From positions 1-10,692 of the forward strand of contig CAMWQF010000068.1 in assembly GCA_947176285.1 (NCBI GenBank): a stretch of 10,692 nucleotides of DNA, read 5' to 3'. The notes beneath the pieces were generated by a model. The model worked only from the letters and a program-made list of their open reading frames with translations, had not been told where the DNA came from and made no database searches. This document shows, piece after piece, positions 1-7,762 of the stretch. This stretch comes from an uncultured Porphyromonadaceae bacterium. Lineage in GTDB: Bacteria; Bacteroidota; Bacteroidia; Bacteroidales; Muribaculaceae. The number at the start of each line of letters is the position of its first letter. The first letter of the stretch is position 1. A program made the translations under genes and the position numbers.

Positions 1-1289
1 AACACTTCCTGTGTCCAGTAGTCCCAATCGGCACCGCTCCAGGTATAGATACCGAATGATCCGCTCCAGTCCACACATGCTACGCTGCCTTGCCATACTA
101 CGTTGCCCATCTTCTTCATCGAAATAGATGGGGTCTCGATGCTGATTGAATTGTTCTGTACGATGCGGATGTTGCCGTCGAGCATGCCCTCATAGGCGGT
201 GAAAGTGATGGTTTCTGCATCTACCAGTGTATATGCAGTGGATGGTGCACTCTCGCCAGGGAAGTAGAATTCTCTGATTCGGTCGAAGTTCTTGCCTTTC
301 AGGGTGATCTCATCGCCAACCATTACGTCTTTAATGCCATCTGCCTGTCCATTGATAGAGAATACTGCTACTGTGGGTACATTATATGCCGGAGTGTTGA
401 CTTTTACGCCGGAATACTGTGTGAGTGTCACTTCTCCCGAGCAACATTCCTCCGGAACTTGCACACGTATCTCAGTGCCGTCGGCATTTACCTCGAATGG
501 CACATCGATGCCTGACGGGAATGTGACTGTCTCCACAAGATTGAGATGGGAGCCACGAATAGTCATATAGTCACCAAACTCATATTCCTCGCCGTTTTCA
601 GCATTCTTGTCCAGTGAAGCGACTGTGGCAGTGTGAATTGTCACGTCGTAGGTGAATTCTTTTGGATTGTCCTCATTTCCGTCGCTAAGCACGAGTTTGC
701 CCGAAACTGCTGCCAACGGCACCGGTATCTGTGCCTCTACACGATTTACTTTAAGGAAGTCTGCAGATTCCACTACTACTCCATCTGTAAAGGTGGCAGA
801 GGCTATGTTCCAGATAAAGTCTCCTTTCACAGTGATGATGTCACCTGCTGAGAGGTCGGTGAGCGGACTCACGGATTCAATGGTGATTTCCTCCACGAAG
901 GAGATGTTGGAGAGCGACGTGATGGTATCGCCACTTTGTGTAAGCAGCCCCAAGTGTCCCGCAAGTGCCAGTTCCGGCACCCTTACTGAAATTTCCTCAT
1001 TTCCATCTCGTTGGAAGTCGCTCACTTCTATGTTGCTGCGCACTTCGGAAGCAATATCTTTTGCGCCGGGGAATATCACAGCCTTAACTTTATTAAGTTG
1101 TGTGCCTGAGATTCGTATCTGCTCGCCGCGTGAGACTGGCATCGGTCCCATGGCAACGATGTTGACACCGTTCCGGTTGTAAGGGTTAGTGTCAAGCGTG
1201 TCGTCGCTGCATGAAGAGAGCGTCGTCGAGGCGCCGAGGGTCAGGACAGCGAGTGATGCTACGCTTATATATTTAAATATAGTATTCAT
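1..1289 (-). CDS. Surface glycan-binding lipoprotein with four IPT/TIG-like repeats (3' end cut off by the window edge)
   Basis: The reading frame is open from an ATG at 1289 to the window edge, giving 429 visible residues without a stop. The N-terminus is a lipoprotein signal: basic and hydrophobic stretch, then lipobox LSSC with the lipid cysteine at residue 27, followed by Ser-Asp-Asp, which resembles the Bacteroidota surface-export signal. Four immunoglobulin-like IPT/TIG units follow, marked by GEQIRISG (55-62), GDIITVKG (149-156), GDYMTIRG (239-246) and GDEITLKG (325-332), a spacing of 86-94 residues. From about residue 394 a Trp-rich segment begins (VVWQG, VDWSG, YTWSG, WDYW), which looks like the start of a C-terminal carbohydrate-binding beta-sandwich. 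The gene begins 22 bases after the preceding stop, so it belongs to the susCD operon. By position and architecture it is a SusE/SusF- or SGBP-type protein that holds glycan at the cell surface. The ligand is inferred from context only. Confidence 0.88.
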   Translation of the reverse strand, partial: MNTIFKYISVASLAVLTLGASTTLSSCSDDTLDTNPYNRNGVNIVAMGPMPVSRGEQIRISGTQLNKVKAVIFPGAKDIASEVRSNIEVSDFQRDGNEEISVRVPELALAGHLGLLTQSGDTITSLSNISFVEEITIESVSPLTDLSAGDIITVKGDFIWNIASATFTDGVVVESADFLKVNRVEAQIPVPLAAVSGKLVLSDGNEDNPKEFTYDVTIHTATVASLDKNAENGEEYEFGDYMTIRGSHLNLVETVTFPSGIDVPFEVNADGTEIRVQVPEECCSGEVTLTQYSGVKVNTPAYNVPTVAVFSINGQADGIKDVMVGDEITLKGKNFDRIREFYFPGESAPSTAYTLVDAETITFTAYEGMLDGNIRIVQNNSISIETPSISMKKMGNVVWQGSVACVDWSGSFGIYTWSGADWDYWTQEV

Positions 1290-1311
1290 TTCTGTTATTG
1301 TTAGGATATGA

Positions 1312-2622
1312 TTATTTCACTGGTACGGCTCGGATATTGTCGATCTTGATCACAGGCTGGCACTCTGTGCCGTTGAGTCCGCCGCCTACCACGAAGATGG
1401 TGAGTGAAGCGAAGTCGTCAGGAGTGAGACTTCCGCTTGATGGACCGCCATCGAAAGTGAACGAGAATGCTGAGAATGGCACTGTCACTGTCACCCACTG
1501 ATCGGCTGTGTCATAACTTCCGGTATTTTGCCATGGACGATAGAGTGCACGAGGAAGCAAGTCTGGCGATTCATGGAAGAAGGTGTTGTTGGCTGCAGTG
1601 ATCTGTATTGCAGAGTAGGACGCGAATATGATCTGCATCGCGCCTGCGCTCCAAGCATTAGCAGAGGGAACGCACATCTCGAACTTCAGACACATATTCT
1701 CGAAGTCAGAGAAGTTGACTAGATCGTTGAGCAGCATTCCCTGTCCTTCAGCCGGGAAGGAGTTAGTGCCAAGATCCCAACTGCCGGGCCAGTATTCGAG
1801 CGCAAAGGCGTTATCGTTCCATCCGCCCGTTTCATCTAAGGTAGTTTCAGGATTGCCGAGTTGCACATAGTTGCCGGAAATGCTCCATTCATCGCTTTGA
1901 GCGGCATGCCCGTGCCAGCAGTTGCCGGCGAAGTCAAGTCCGGTCTTGCCGTCGAAGTCGAAAAGCATCCCTCGGCTGTCAAGATAGCAGAAGTTGGAAC
2001 GTCCCTCACCATAGAGTGTGGATACGTAGATTCTTCCTTCCTCTGATCCTTCCGGAACAATGAATGAGATCTGTGATTGTGACAGGGACTTGATGTTTTC
2101 ATTGGGCACCTTAATGTCGCCGGGCATTGTGATGGTTAGCGGCACGTTGGGGTCGTCGATAAAATAATTGCCGGTGATGGTCACCAGGTCGCCTGCATGG
2201 GCATACTCGTTAGATAACGATGTCACCGAAGGACTTGGAACTTTCACTTGGAAAGGATATTCCACGTGGTTTCCGTCTTTTGTAGTCATGTAAATCTTGT
2301 TAGTCACCTCAGCTGGGATATTCCCTGGCACGTCTACCACCAGCGTATTGTCGGTGATGAAAGAAGTGTTGAGGATTGCTTTCTGGTCGTTGAAATACAT
2401 CTCACGGATTGATGTGAGGTTTTCTCCTACGAGGCAGATAGTCTTGTCTAGAAAGGCTCCGGTGATTAGGGAGTCTGCAGCTGCTGGGTCGGTGGTGCGC
2501 ACAAATTTGATTGTGGGCACTCCGTCAGTGAGTTCAAATGCATTTGGGGTGTCGTCACAAGATGTGAGTGTGAGGCACGCGGCAAGAAGAGCGATGCCCG
2601 ACATCCGGATATATAGTTTCAT
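1312..2622 (-). CDS. Surface glycan-binding lipoprotein (SGBP), two IPT/TIG domains plus C-terminal glycan-binding domain
   Basis: This 436-residue lipoprotein has a lipobox LTSC with the lipid cysteine at residue 22, followed directly by Asp-Asp, as expected for export to the cell surface. Two IPT/TIG-type domains are visible at about 35-128 and 130-213; the second has the typical sequence AGDLVTITGNYF (143-154). From about residue 215 (SRGMLFDFDGK) to the end (IKIDNIRAVPV) the protein resembles the C-terminal domain of SGBP-B proteins, the Pfam family named for the xyloglucan-binding domain. It has many tryptophans suited to stacking on sugars (for example W236, W246, W268, W278, W282, W324, W364, W376). 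The family tethers glycan chains beside the SusCD complex. The gene lies 20 bases after the susD-like stop and 22 bases before the next SGBP gene. A mannan-type ligand is inferred from the linked GH5 enzyme, not from this sequence. Confidence 0.9.
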   Translation of the reverse strand: MKLYIRMSGIALLAACLTLTSCDDTPNAFELTDGVPTIKFVRTTDPAAADSLITGAFLDKTICLVGENLTSIREMYFNDQKAILNTSFITDNTLVVDVPGNIPAEVTNKIYMTTKDGNHVEYPFQVKVPSPSVTSLSNEYAHAGDLVTITGNYFIDDPNVPLTITMPGDIKVPNENIKSLSQSQISFIVPEGSEEGRIYVSTLYGEGRSNFCYLDSRGMLFDFDGKTGLDFAGNCWHGHAAQSDEWSISGNYVQLGNPETTLDETGGWNDNAFALEYWPGSWDLGTNSFPAEGQGMLLNDLVNFSDFENMCLKFEMCVPSANAWSAGAMQIIFASYSAIQITAANNTFFHESPDLLPRALYRPWQNTGSYDTADQWVTVTVPFSAFSFTFDGGPSSGSLTPDDFASLTIFVVGGGLNGTECQPVIKIDNIRAVPVK

Positions 2623-2642
2623 TTTCGTCTGTTTTGAAAGGG

Positions 2643-4379
2643 TTAATAGGCGTAGAGTGCACGCACATCCTCATGTATGGCGGGCTCTTTGAGGTTGGGG
2701 TTAAACACCAAGTCTTCTGTCGGGAAGGGGATGGTGAAAGTCTCGCGGGTCACGTTGGGCGCCTCGGCAGTAGTGTCGTAGTAGGTAGTATTTGGATCTA
2801 CATTCCATGTGCCGGTCTCATAATAGAGTTTTGCCACTTCGTTATAGCCGTTGAAGATCGATCTGCGTTGTCCCTTAAGTTCTGCGATTGCACGATCGGG
2901 ATCGTAATAAGAAAGGCGCACAAAGTCATACCAGCGGTCGCCTTCGCATGCGAGTTCGAGACGGCGTTCTTTCCATACATCGTCGAAAGTGATTGATGTC
3001 TTCGGAGTCGCAGTTGGTATGGCGCGCGAACGCACTGCGTTGAAGGCTGCCAGTGCAGAGGCGTCACTTGTGACTCCGGCTGTTCCCATTTTTGCCTCTG
3101 CATATATGAGATATACGTCGGCAAGACGGAGGATATGGGTCGCGAGACCGTAGGCCATATTGGCTGGTGAAGTGCCGAGAGCTTGAACGTGGTCGTAGGT
3201 GTCGCCATATAGATGCTTCACGCAGTTGGAGCCTGTGGCACACTGCCAGCTGCCGCCGGGGCCACCCTTGCCGTAGTCTTCATAGTCATACACAAAGCGT
3301 AGGTAGTCGAAGCCACCCTTGTCGGTCCAGAAATAATCATACACGTCGCCTACGAGCATCATTGTAGCCTTGCGGCGAGTGTCGATGTCTGAGCGCAGTG
3401 AGGGGTCGTCGATGGCTGAGACTCCGAAAGCGTCCTGGAGATCAACCGAAGGTCCATTCCAGCCGCCCCAGGTGTCACCAAATTCGCTGAAACCTGTCAG
3501 CCCGAGGTCGCTTTGTAGGGTGTTCTGTTGAGTCCATGGGTCGCGGGCAGAACTCCAGCGCCAAGCAATAAGTGACTCGTCTGAGATATTGTTCTGCATG
3601 CGGAAGATATCCGAGTATACCGGCATAAGTTCGCGTCCGGAGTTGTCGATCACGTCTTTGGCATATTCGGCTGCCTTGTCGAGGTCGGCTTGAGAGAGTG
3701 TGCCGGTGACTCCTGCCTTGGTAAGATACACTTTGGCAAGAAGACCCTCTGCACAGTAGTAGTCGATGCGTCCCGCCTGTTTTGCTTGCTTAGGCAGGAG
3801 TTCCAACGCCTTCTCAAGTGTCATGATAATGTATTCATACACGTCTTGGCGCTGCACTTTGTACTTTGTATTGTATGTGCCGTTTTCCAGTTCTTTGCTG
3901 TTGTCGTGGATGATGGGTACTTCGCCATAGGTGCGCACAAGGAAGAAATAAGCGAGAGCCTTGAAAGTGAGGCATTCCCCTTTGCATGCATCTTTCACCT
4001 CAGGGGTGACGTCAGCACCTGCGTATTGTTCCAAGTTGGTGTAGACCGTATTGGCATGTCCGATCACAGCCCAGAGGGAGTAGGACATATTGATGTTGTC
4101 GGTATCTGTGCCGTTAACTGTCATATCCAGGTATGGTGAGGAACCCCAGTAGATGTTGCCTGACATCACCTCTCCCATCTTGATGAAGCCGCGTTGGAAG
4201 TCATACCAGGGGGAGTTATAGAGATAATTTACTCCCTGAAAGCACTGTTCGTCGGTCTTGTAGAAGACGGCTACGTTATAATTGTCTTCCGAAGGACGGT
4301 TGAGGAACTCCTCGCATGAGGAAAGTCCCATTACGGCTGCGGCAAACAGTGGAAGATATTTAAGATTCTTTATTTTCAT
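2643..4379 (-). CDS. susD: SusD/RagB-family glycan-binding outer-membrane lipoprotein
   Basis: This 578-residue protein is a SusD-family lipoprotein, the lid-like partner that binds glycan over the SusC barrel. The signal ends in lipobox LSSC (lipid cysteine 22) followed by EEFLNRPSEDNYN, the usual SusD N-terminus with acidic residues after the cysteine. The N-terminal SusD-like region contains helical TPR-like segments such as CLTFKALAYFFLVRTYGEVP (136-155) and AEGLLAKVYLTKAG (210-223). The C-terminal domain has the family hallmarks LRLADVYLIYAEAK (417-430), ERRLELACEGDRWYDFVR (471-488) and IPFPTEDLVFNPNL (550-563). Length is normal for the family. It starts 18 bases after the susC-like stop with a good Shine-Dalgarno sequence (AAGGA, 8 bases upstream). 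The symbol is a family name; starch is not the expected ligand. Several aromatic residues in the middle region (W274, W282, W304, W307) could line the binding site, but this cannot be settled from sequence alone. Confidence 0.95.
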   Translation of the reverse strand: MKIKNLKYLPLFAAAVMGLSSCEEFLNRPSEDNYNVAVFYKTDEQCFQGVNYLYNSPWYDFQRGFIKMGEVMSGNIYWGSSPYLDMTVNGTDTDNINMSYSLWAVIGHANTVYTNLEQYAGADVTPEVKDACKGECLTFKALAYFFLVRTYGEVPIIHDNSKELENGTYNTKYKVQRQDVYEYIIMTLEKALELLPKQAKQAGRIDYYCAEGLLAKVYLTKAGVTGTLSQADLDKAAEYAKDVIDNSGRELMPVYSDIFRMQNNISDESLIAWRWSSARDPWTQQNTLQSDLGLTGFSEFGDTWGGWNGPSVDLQDAFGVSAIDDPSLRSDIDTRRKATMMLVGDVYDYFWTDKGGFDYLRFVYDYEDYGKGGPGGSWQCATGSNCVKHLYGDTYDHVQALGTSPANMAYGLATHILRLADVYLIYAEAKMGTAGVTSDASALAAFNAVRSRAIPTATPKTSITFDDVWKERRLELACEGDRWYDFVRLSYYDPDRAIAELKGQRRSIFNGYNEVAKLYYETGTWNVDPNTTYYDTTAEAPNVTRETFTIPFPTEDLVFNPNLKEPAIHEDVRALYAY

Positions 4380-4388
4380 AATTGAGTG

Positions 4389-4393
4389 TCCTT
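4389..4393 (-). promoter_or_regulatory. Shine-Dalgarno sequence of the susD-like gene
   Basis: AAGGA on the coding strand lies 8 bases before the ATG at 4379, inside the 18-base gap after the susC-like stop. It is one of the few clear Shine-Dalgarno matches in this window, where most starts have A/T-rich leaders. It supports the chosen start and separate initiation on a shared transcript. Confidence 0.6.
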
Positions 4394-4397
4394 GATG

Positions 4398-7300
4398 TTA
4401 GAAAGAGATGTTAAGGCCGAATGTATATGTGATCGGCGAGGGGTAACGGCCATTGTCAAGACCGAATACAAGTCCTGAAGAGTCTTGGGTAGATGCGCCC
4501 ACTTCAGGATCATAGCCCGAATACTTGGTGAAAGTATGTAGATTCTGCACGTTGAAGTAGAGGCGAAGATTTTCCAAATGCCATTTCTTCACAAGATTGG
4601 TCGGGAATGTGTAGCCGAGTGCAATGTTCTTGATTCTAATATAGCTTCCGTCTTCAACATAGCGGTCGGAGATGCGGTCATTGTCGTTGGGGTCGGCGGT
4701 AGTGGCGCGTGGTATTCTTGTGTCAGGGTTAGCGACAGCCACATTTGCCGGATTGTAGATCCAATCGTGGACATTGTTGCCATATTGGCCATCGACCGGT
4801 ACCAAGACTGCATGGCCGTTGACTGTTGTAAGCTGGTTGGCCCAAGCGCTCTTCATGTTTGTGAGGTTCATGGCGAGGTAGTTAAATACATCGTTGCCGT
4901 ATGAGCCGTTGATGAAGATATTGAGGTCAAATCCTTTCCAACGGAAGGTGTTGTTGAAGCCGAAGGTGAATTTAGGCAGCGGATTGCCTATTACCGTACG
5001 GTCTTCTTCTGTGATTTTGCCGTCGTCGTTGAGGTCTTTAAACTTGATATCGCCTATATATGTGGTAGTCTGCGGATGGTATACTCCGTCGGAAGGCGTG
5101 GAAGCCACCGGTTTTGGAGAATTGACAAGGTCGTCGTAGTCTTTATAGACGCCGTCGGTCACGTAGCCGTAGAAGTTATAGAGCGGTTTCCCTATTTCCG
5201 AAACGGATACTACGTCGCTCCACTGGCCATAACCCACAAGATTTGCGTTTTCTGTGCCCGATAGTGCCATGAGTTTATTCTCGTTGAATGAGATCTGGAA
5301 GTTAGATTCCCATTCGAATTCTCCTACGAAAGGACGTCCTGTGAGATCGAATTCAAGACCTCTGTTGCGTATCTCTCCATAGTTGCCCTTTGGAGCGGCG
5401 AGAGCCGACGAGCCGTTGCCCTGTGTACCCATATAGGAAGGAAGCTGCATCGACATGAGCATATCCTTGGAGGTCTTTATATATGCTTCAGCGGTGAAGA
5501 CGATTCTGTTGTTGAGGAAAGCGAGGTCAAGGCCGATATTTTCCTGCACCTGTGTCTCCCATTTGATGCCGGTGTTGGGAATGTTGGCAGGTCGGTAGCC
5601 CATTCCGAGTGCGGAGGGCATTCTTGATATTGCTGCTCCCCAGGCGTAGCCGCCGATATTTGAGTTACCTGTCTGTCCCCAGCCGATACGCAATTTACCG
5701 TTGGTCAGCCATTCTGCAGCGCCTTCAAGGAATTTCTCATTGGAGAAGCGCCATGCTGCTGCCACAGAGTTGAAGCCCGCCCAGCGGTTTGATGGACCAA
5801 AGTTTGAACTGCCGTCGTAGCGGAACGTATAGGTCAGCAAGTAGCGGTCGTCCCAGTTAAGGGTTTCACGTGTGAAGAAAGAGGCCATAGCCGAACTGCC
5901 CCAGCCGGCACTGATTGCGGCTGTGCCTGCACCTAGAGCAGGATTGTGCACTTCATTTGAGGGGAGATTGGTGTTGAATATGCCGGTGAAATTATAGTTT
6001 GACTCCCAGCATTCCTGACCCACCATGGCAGTGTAGTTAAGTTTTGAGACGCTTCCGTTGTAGGTCACGTAGTTTTTCAGAGCCCAGAACCATGATGAAT
6101 TTTTGTTGATGCCCGATTCATTTGACTGGCGTACCCAACTGCCGAGATCGACTGTTGGCTTGAAACGGTCAGATTTAGAGTTTGACACGTCATAGTCAAA
6201 TTCGGCATGCCATGTGAGGTTCTTAATGGGGGTAACATCGAAGAAGAAGTTACCGGTCAATTTGTTACGTCCCAATTTCACTTCATCCATGAGCGCAAGT
6301 GCCACAGGGTTAGGATTTGAGTATCCTTCGCGCACTACTGAACTGTAGTTTCCGTCTACATCATAGATTGGAATGTCAGGAAGAGTAGTTAGGGAGTATG
6401 TCACGATACCGTTTTCGCCATCTGCAAGTTTAAGGTCTTCGTTGGTGTTGCTGTAGGTGGAACTCATGCCGAACTTAAGCCAAGACTTGAGTTGGGCGTC
6501 CATGTTGGCACGCACGCTGAAGCGACGGAAATTAGAGCCGATGATCGTACCGTCTTGATACATATAGTTGCCCGATACATAATATTGCACTTTATCAGTG
6601 CCTCCTTGTGCTGACACCTGATGCTGCGTCATCATAGCGGTGCGGAAGATTGCGTCTTGCCAGTTTGTACCAAGACCAAGAATGGCGGGGTCAGCATAAT
6701 ATTCGTTGTTGGCTTGCTGTCCCATTCGGGCGAGGTCGTTGTAGAATGTAGCGAATTCGCGGAGGTTCATCATATCGAGGCGTTTGCCTTGATGCTGCAC
6801 GCCAACGGAGCCTTCATACGTGAATTTGGCTTGTCCTGCCTTTCCTCTCTTGGTGGTGATGAGCACTACGCCGTTGGCACCCTGTGCGCCATAGATGGCA
6901 GTGGCAGATGCGTCTTTGAGCACTTCCATCGACACGATATCGGAGGGGTTGATAGTGGAGAGCGGTGAGACTGTAGATACTTTGCCATTGCCGAGAGCGT
7001 CGCCAAGACCGAAGTCATAGCCTGAATTGCCGCCTCCTTGCACGATCACGCCGTCAATTACATAGAGAGGTTCAGCGCCTGCATTGATAGTGGCCTGTCC
7101 ACGCACGCGGATAGATGAACTGGAACCCGGGGCTCCCGATGTAGCCATTGCGGTTACGCCGGCTGCACGTCCCTGGAGACTTTGGTCTAAATTGGTGATG
7201 GTAGAACCCTTTATGGCTGCCTCTGTCAGCGATGATGAGGCGCCTGCAAGGTCACTCTTTTTCATCGAACCGTAGCCTACCACTACGAGGTCATCGAGCG

Positions 7301-7613
7301 ACTTGGCATCCTCCCTCAGTGTTATGACCACGTTGTTCTTGCCATTGAGTTTGAAGTCTGTGGATACCATTCCAACATAACTTACGATGAGCGAGCCGTT
7401 GAGGCTTTTGACTTCGAGTGAGAACTGGCCATCGAGGTCGGTGGCTGTGCCGTTCTTTACATTGCCTTTCTCTTGCACGGTGGCGCCGACGAGAGGTTCT
7501 CCCTCCTCATCCTGCACTACGCCTTTGACCGTGGTCTGTGCGGCGGCTCCTATCATCCAAGAGATGAATATGGCCGTCAGCAGGCTTCTTAGGTTAATTG
7601 TTTTTTGTTTCAT
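4398..7613 (-). CDS. susC: SusC/RagA-family TonB-dependent outer-membrane glycan transporter
   Basis: This 1071-residue protein is a complete SusC-type transporter that imports glycan fragments across the outer membrane using TonB energy. A signal peptide ends near residue 25 (IGAAAQ). Next comes a carboxypeptidase-regulatory-like domain (about 27-100, TVKGVVQDEEGEPLVGATV), then the TonB-box region DDLVVVGYG (107-115). The plug domain has SusC hallmarks: LQGRAAGV (146-153), SSIRVRGQATI (166-176), PLYVIDGV (182-189) and AIYGAQGANGVVLITTKRG (239-257). The barrel contains the common acidic loop DLNDDGKITEED (860-871) and ends in an aromatic residue (GLNISF), the usual barrel-assembly signal. There is no N-terminal STN domain, so it is not the type that signals through an anti-sigma factor. 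The next gene is its SusD partner, 18 bases downstream. The symbol is a family name; the cargo is probably a mannan-type oligosaccharide, by context only. Confidence 0.96.
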   Translation of the reverse strand: MKQKTINLRSLLTAIFISWMIGAAAQTTVKGVVQDEEGEPLVGATVQEKGNVKNGTATDLDGQFSLEVKSLNGSLIVSYVGMVSTDFKLNGKNNVVITLREDAKSLDDLVVVGYGSMKKSDLAGASSSLTEAAIKGSTITNLDQSLQGRAAGVTAMATSGAPGSSSSIRVRGQATINAGAEPLYVIDGVIVQGGGNSGYDFGLGDALGNGKVSTVSPLSTINPSDIVSMEVLKDASATAIYGAQGANGVVLITTKRGKAGQAKFTYEGSVGVQHQGKRLDMMNLREFATFYNDLARMGQQANNEYYADPAILGLGTNWQDAIFRTAMMTQHQVSAQGGTDKVQYYVSGNYMYQDGTIIGSNFRRFSVRANMDAQLKSWLKFGMSSTYSNTNEDLKLADGENGIVTYSLTTLPDIPIYDVDGNYSSVVREGYSNPNPVALALMDEVKLGRNKLTGNFFFDVTPIKNLTWHAEFDYDVSNSKSDRFKPTVDLGSWVRQSNESGINKNSSWFWALKNYVTYNGSVSKLNYTAMVGQECWESNYNFTGIFNTNLPSNEVHNPALGAGTAAISAGWGSSAMASFFTRETLNWDDRYLLTYTFRYDGSSNFGPSNRWAGFNSVAAAWRFSNEKFLEGAAEWLTNGKLRIGWGQTGNSNIGGYAWGAAISRMPSALGMGYRPANIPNTGIKWETQVQENIGLDLAFLNNRIVFTAEAYIKTSKDMLMSMQLPSYMGTQGNGSSALAAPKGNYGEIRNRGLEFDLTGRPFVGEFEWESNFQISFNENKLMALSGTENANLVGYGQWSDVVSVSEIGKPLYNFYGYVTDGVYKDYDDLVNSPKPVASTPSDGVYHPQTTTYIGDIKFKDLNDDGKITEEDRTVIGNPLPKFTFGFNNTFRWKGFDLNIFINGSYGNDVFNYLAMNLTNMKSAWANQLTTVNGHAVLVPVDGQYGNNVHDWIYNPANVAVANPDTRIPRATTADPNDNDRISDRYVEDGSYIRIKNIALGYTFPTNLVKKWHLENLRLYFNVQNLHTFTKYSGYDPEVGASTQDSSGLVFGLDNGRYPSPITYTFGLNISF

Positions 7614-7646
7614 AAAGGTATTTAAATTATGGAAAGTCTGATATAA

Positions 7647-7668
7647 GCGTCATGAGTCTGGCTCACGC
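7647..7668 (-). other. Possible 5'UTR hairpin ahead of the susC-like gene
   Basis: An imperfect inverted repeat lies just downstream of the predicted -7 element and upstream of the ATG at 7613. Outer arms are 7647-7649 and 7666-7668 (GCG/CGC), inner arms 7653-7656 and 7662-7665 (TGAG/CTCA), with a 5-base loop and a 3-base bulge on one side. The stem has only 7 pairs, so it could be chance; its position in the leader is what makes it worth recording. Confidence 0.3.
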
Positions 7669-7671
7669 ATG

Positions 7672-7679
7672 CAAAATTA
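7672..7679 (-). promoter_or_regulatory. -7 promoter element of the susC operon
   Basis: TAATTTTG on the coding strand matches the Bacteroidota housekeeping-sigma -7 consensus TAnnTTTG exactly. It lies 58 bases before the ATG at 7613, leaving a leader of roughly 50 bases. I see no good TTTG-like -33 element at the usual distance; instead the paired boxes at 7701-7737 end about 20 bases upstream, which fits an activator-dependent promoter. The same TAATTTTGCAT sequence occurs at the esterase promoter. Confidence 0.6.
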
Positions 7680-7700
7680 GTGTAAATATTTCGATGAATG

Positions 7701-7737
7701 TGATACTATTTTATCTCAAATTGATATAATTTTAATC
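7701..7737 (-). promoter_or_regulatory. Operator-like direct repeat upstream of the susC-like gene
   Basis: Two related boxes lie upstream of the -7 element. On the coding strand the distal box is GATTAAAATTATATCA (7722-7737) and the proximal box is GATAAAATAGTATCA (7701-7715). Their TATCA ends are exactly 21 bases apart, about two helical turns, which would place them on the same DNA face. Each box is also a weak palindrome (GAT...ATC). The proximal box falls where a -33 element would be. An identical copy of the proximal box is at 10663-10677. Likely a binding site for a transcriptional activator; the regulator is not in this window. Confidence 0.5.
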
Positions 7738-7762
7738 AAATTGGTTTGAAGTTGTTTACGCT

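Noticed and set aside
652..1182. Plus-strand open frame of 176 residues
   Set aside because: It is antisense to the four-repeat surface lipoprotein, has a low-complexity Ser/Thr/Pro-rich translation without recognisable motifs, and no promoter or signal supports it.
3690..4139. Plus-strand open frame of 149 residues
   Set aside because: It lies wholly opposite the well-supported SusD-like gene; its hydrophobic and Cys-rich content is a by-product of the opposite coding frame.
7701..7737. CRISPR-like or mobile-element repeat
   Set aside because: There are only two imperfect copies here and one elsewhere, all located at promoters; this fits operator sites better than a repeat array or insertion sequence.
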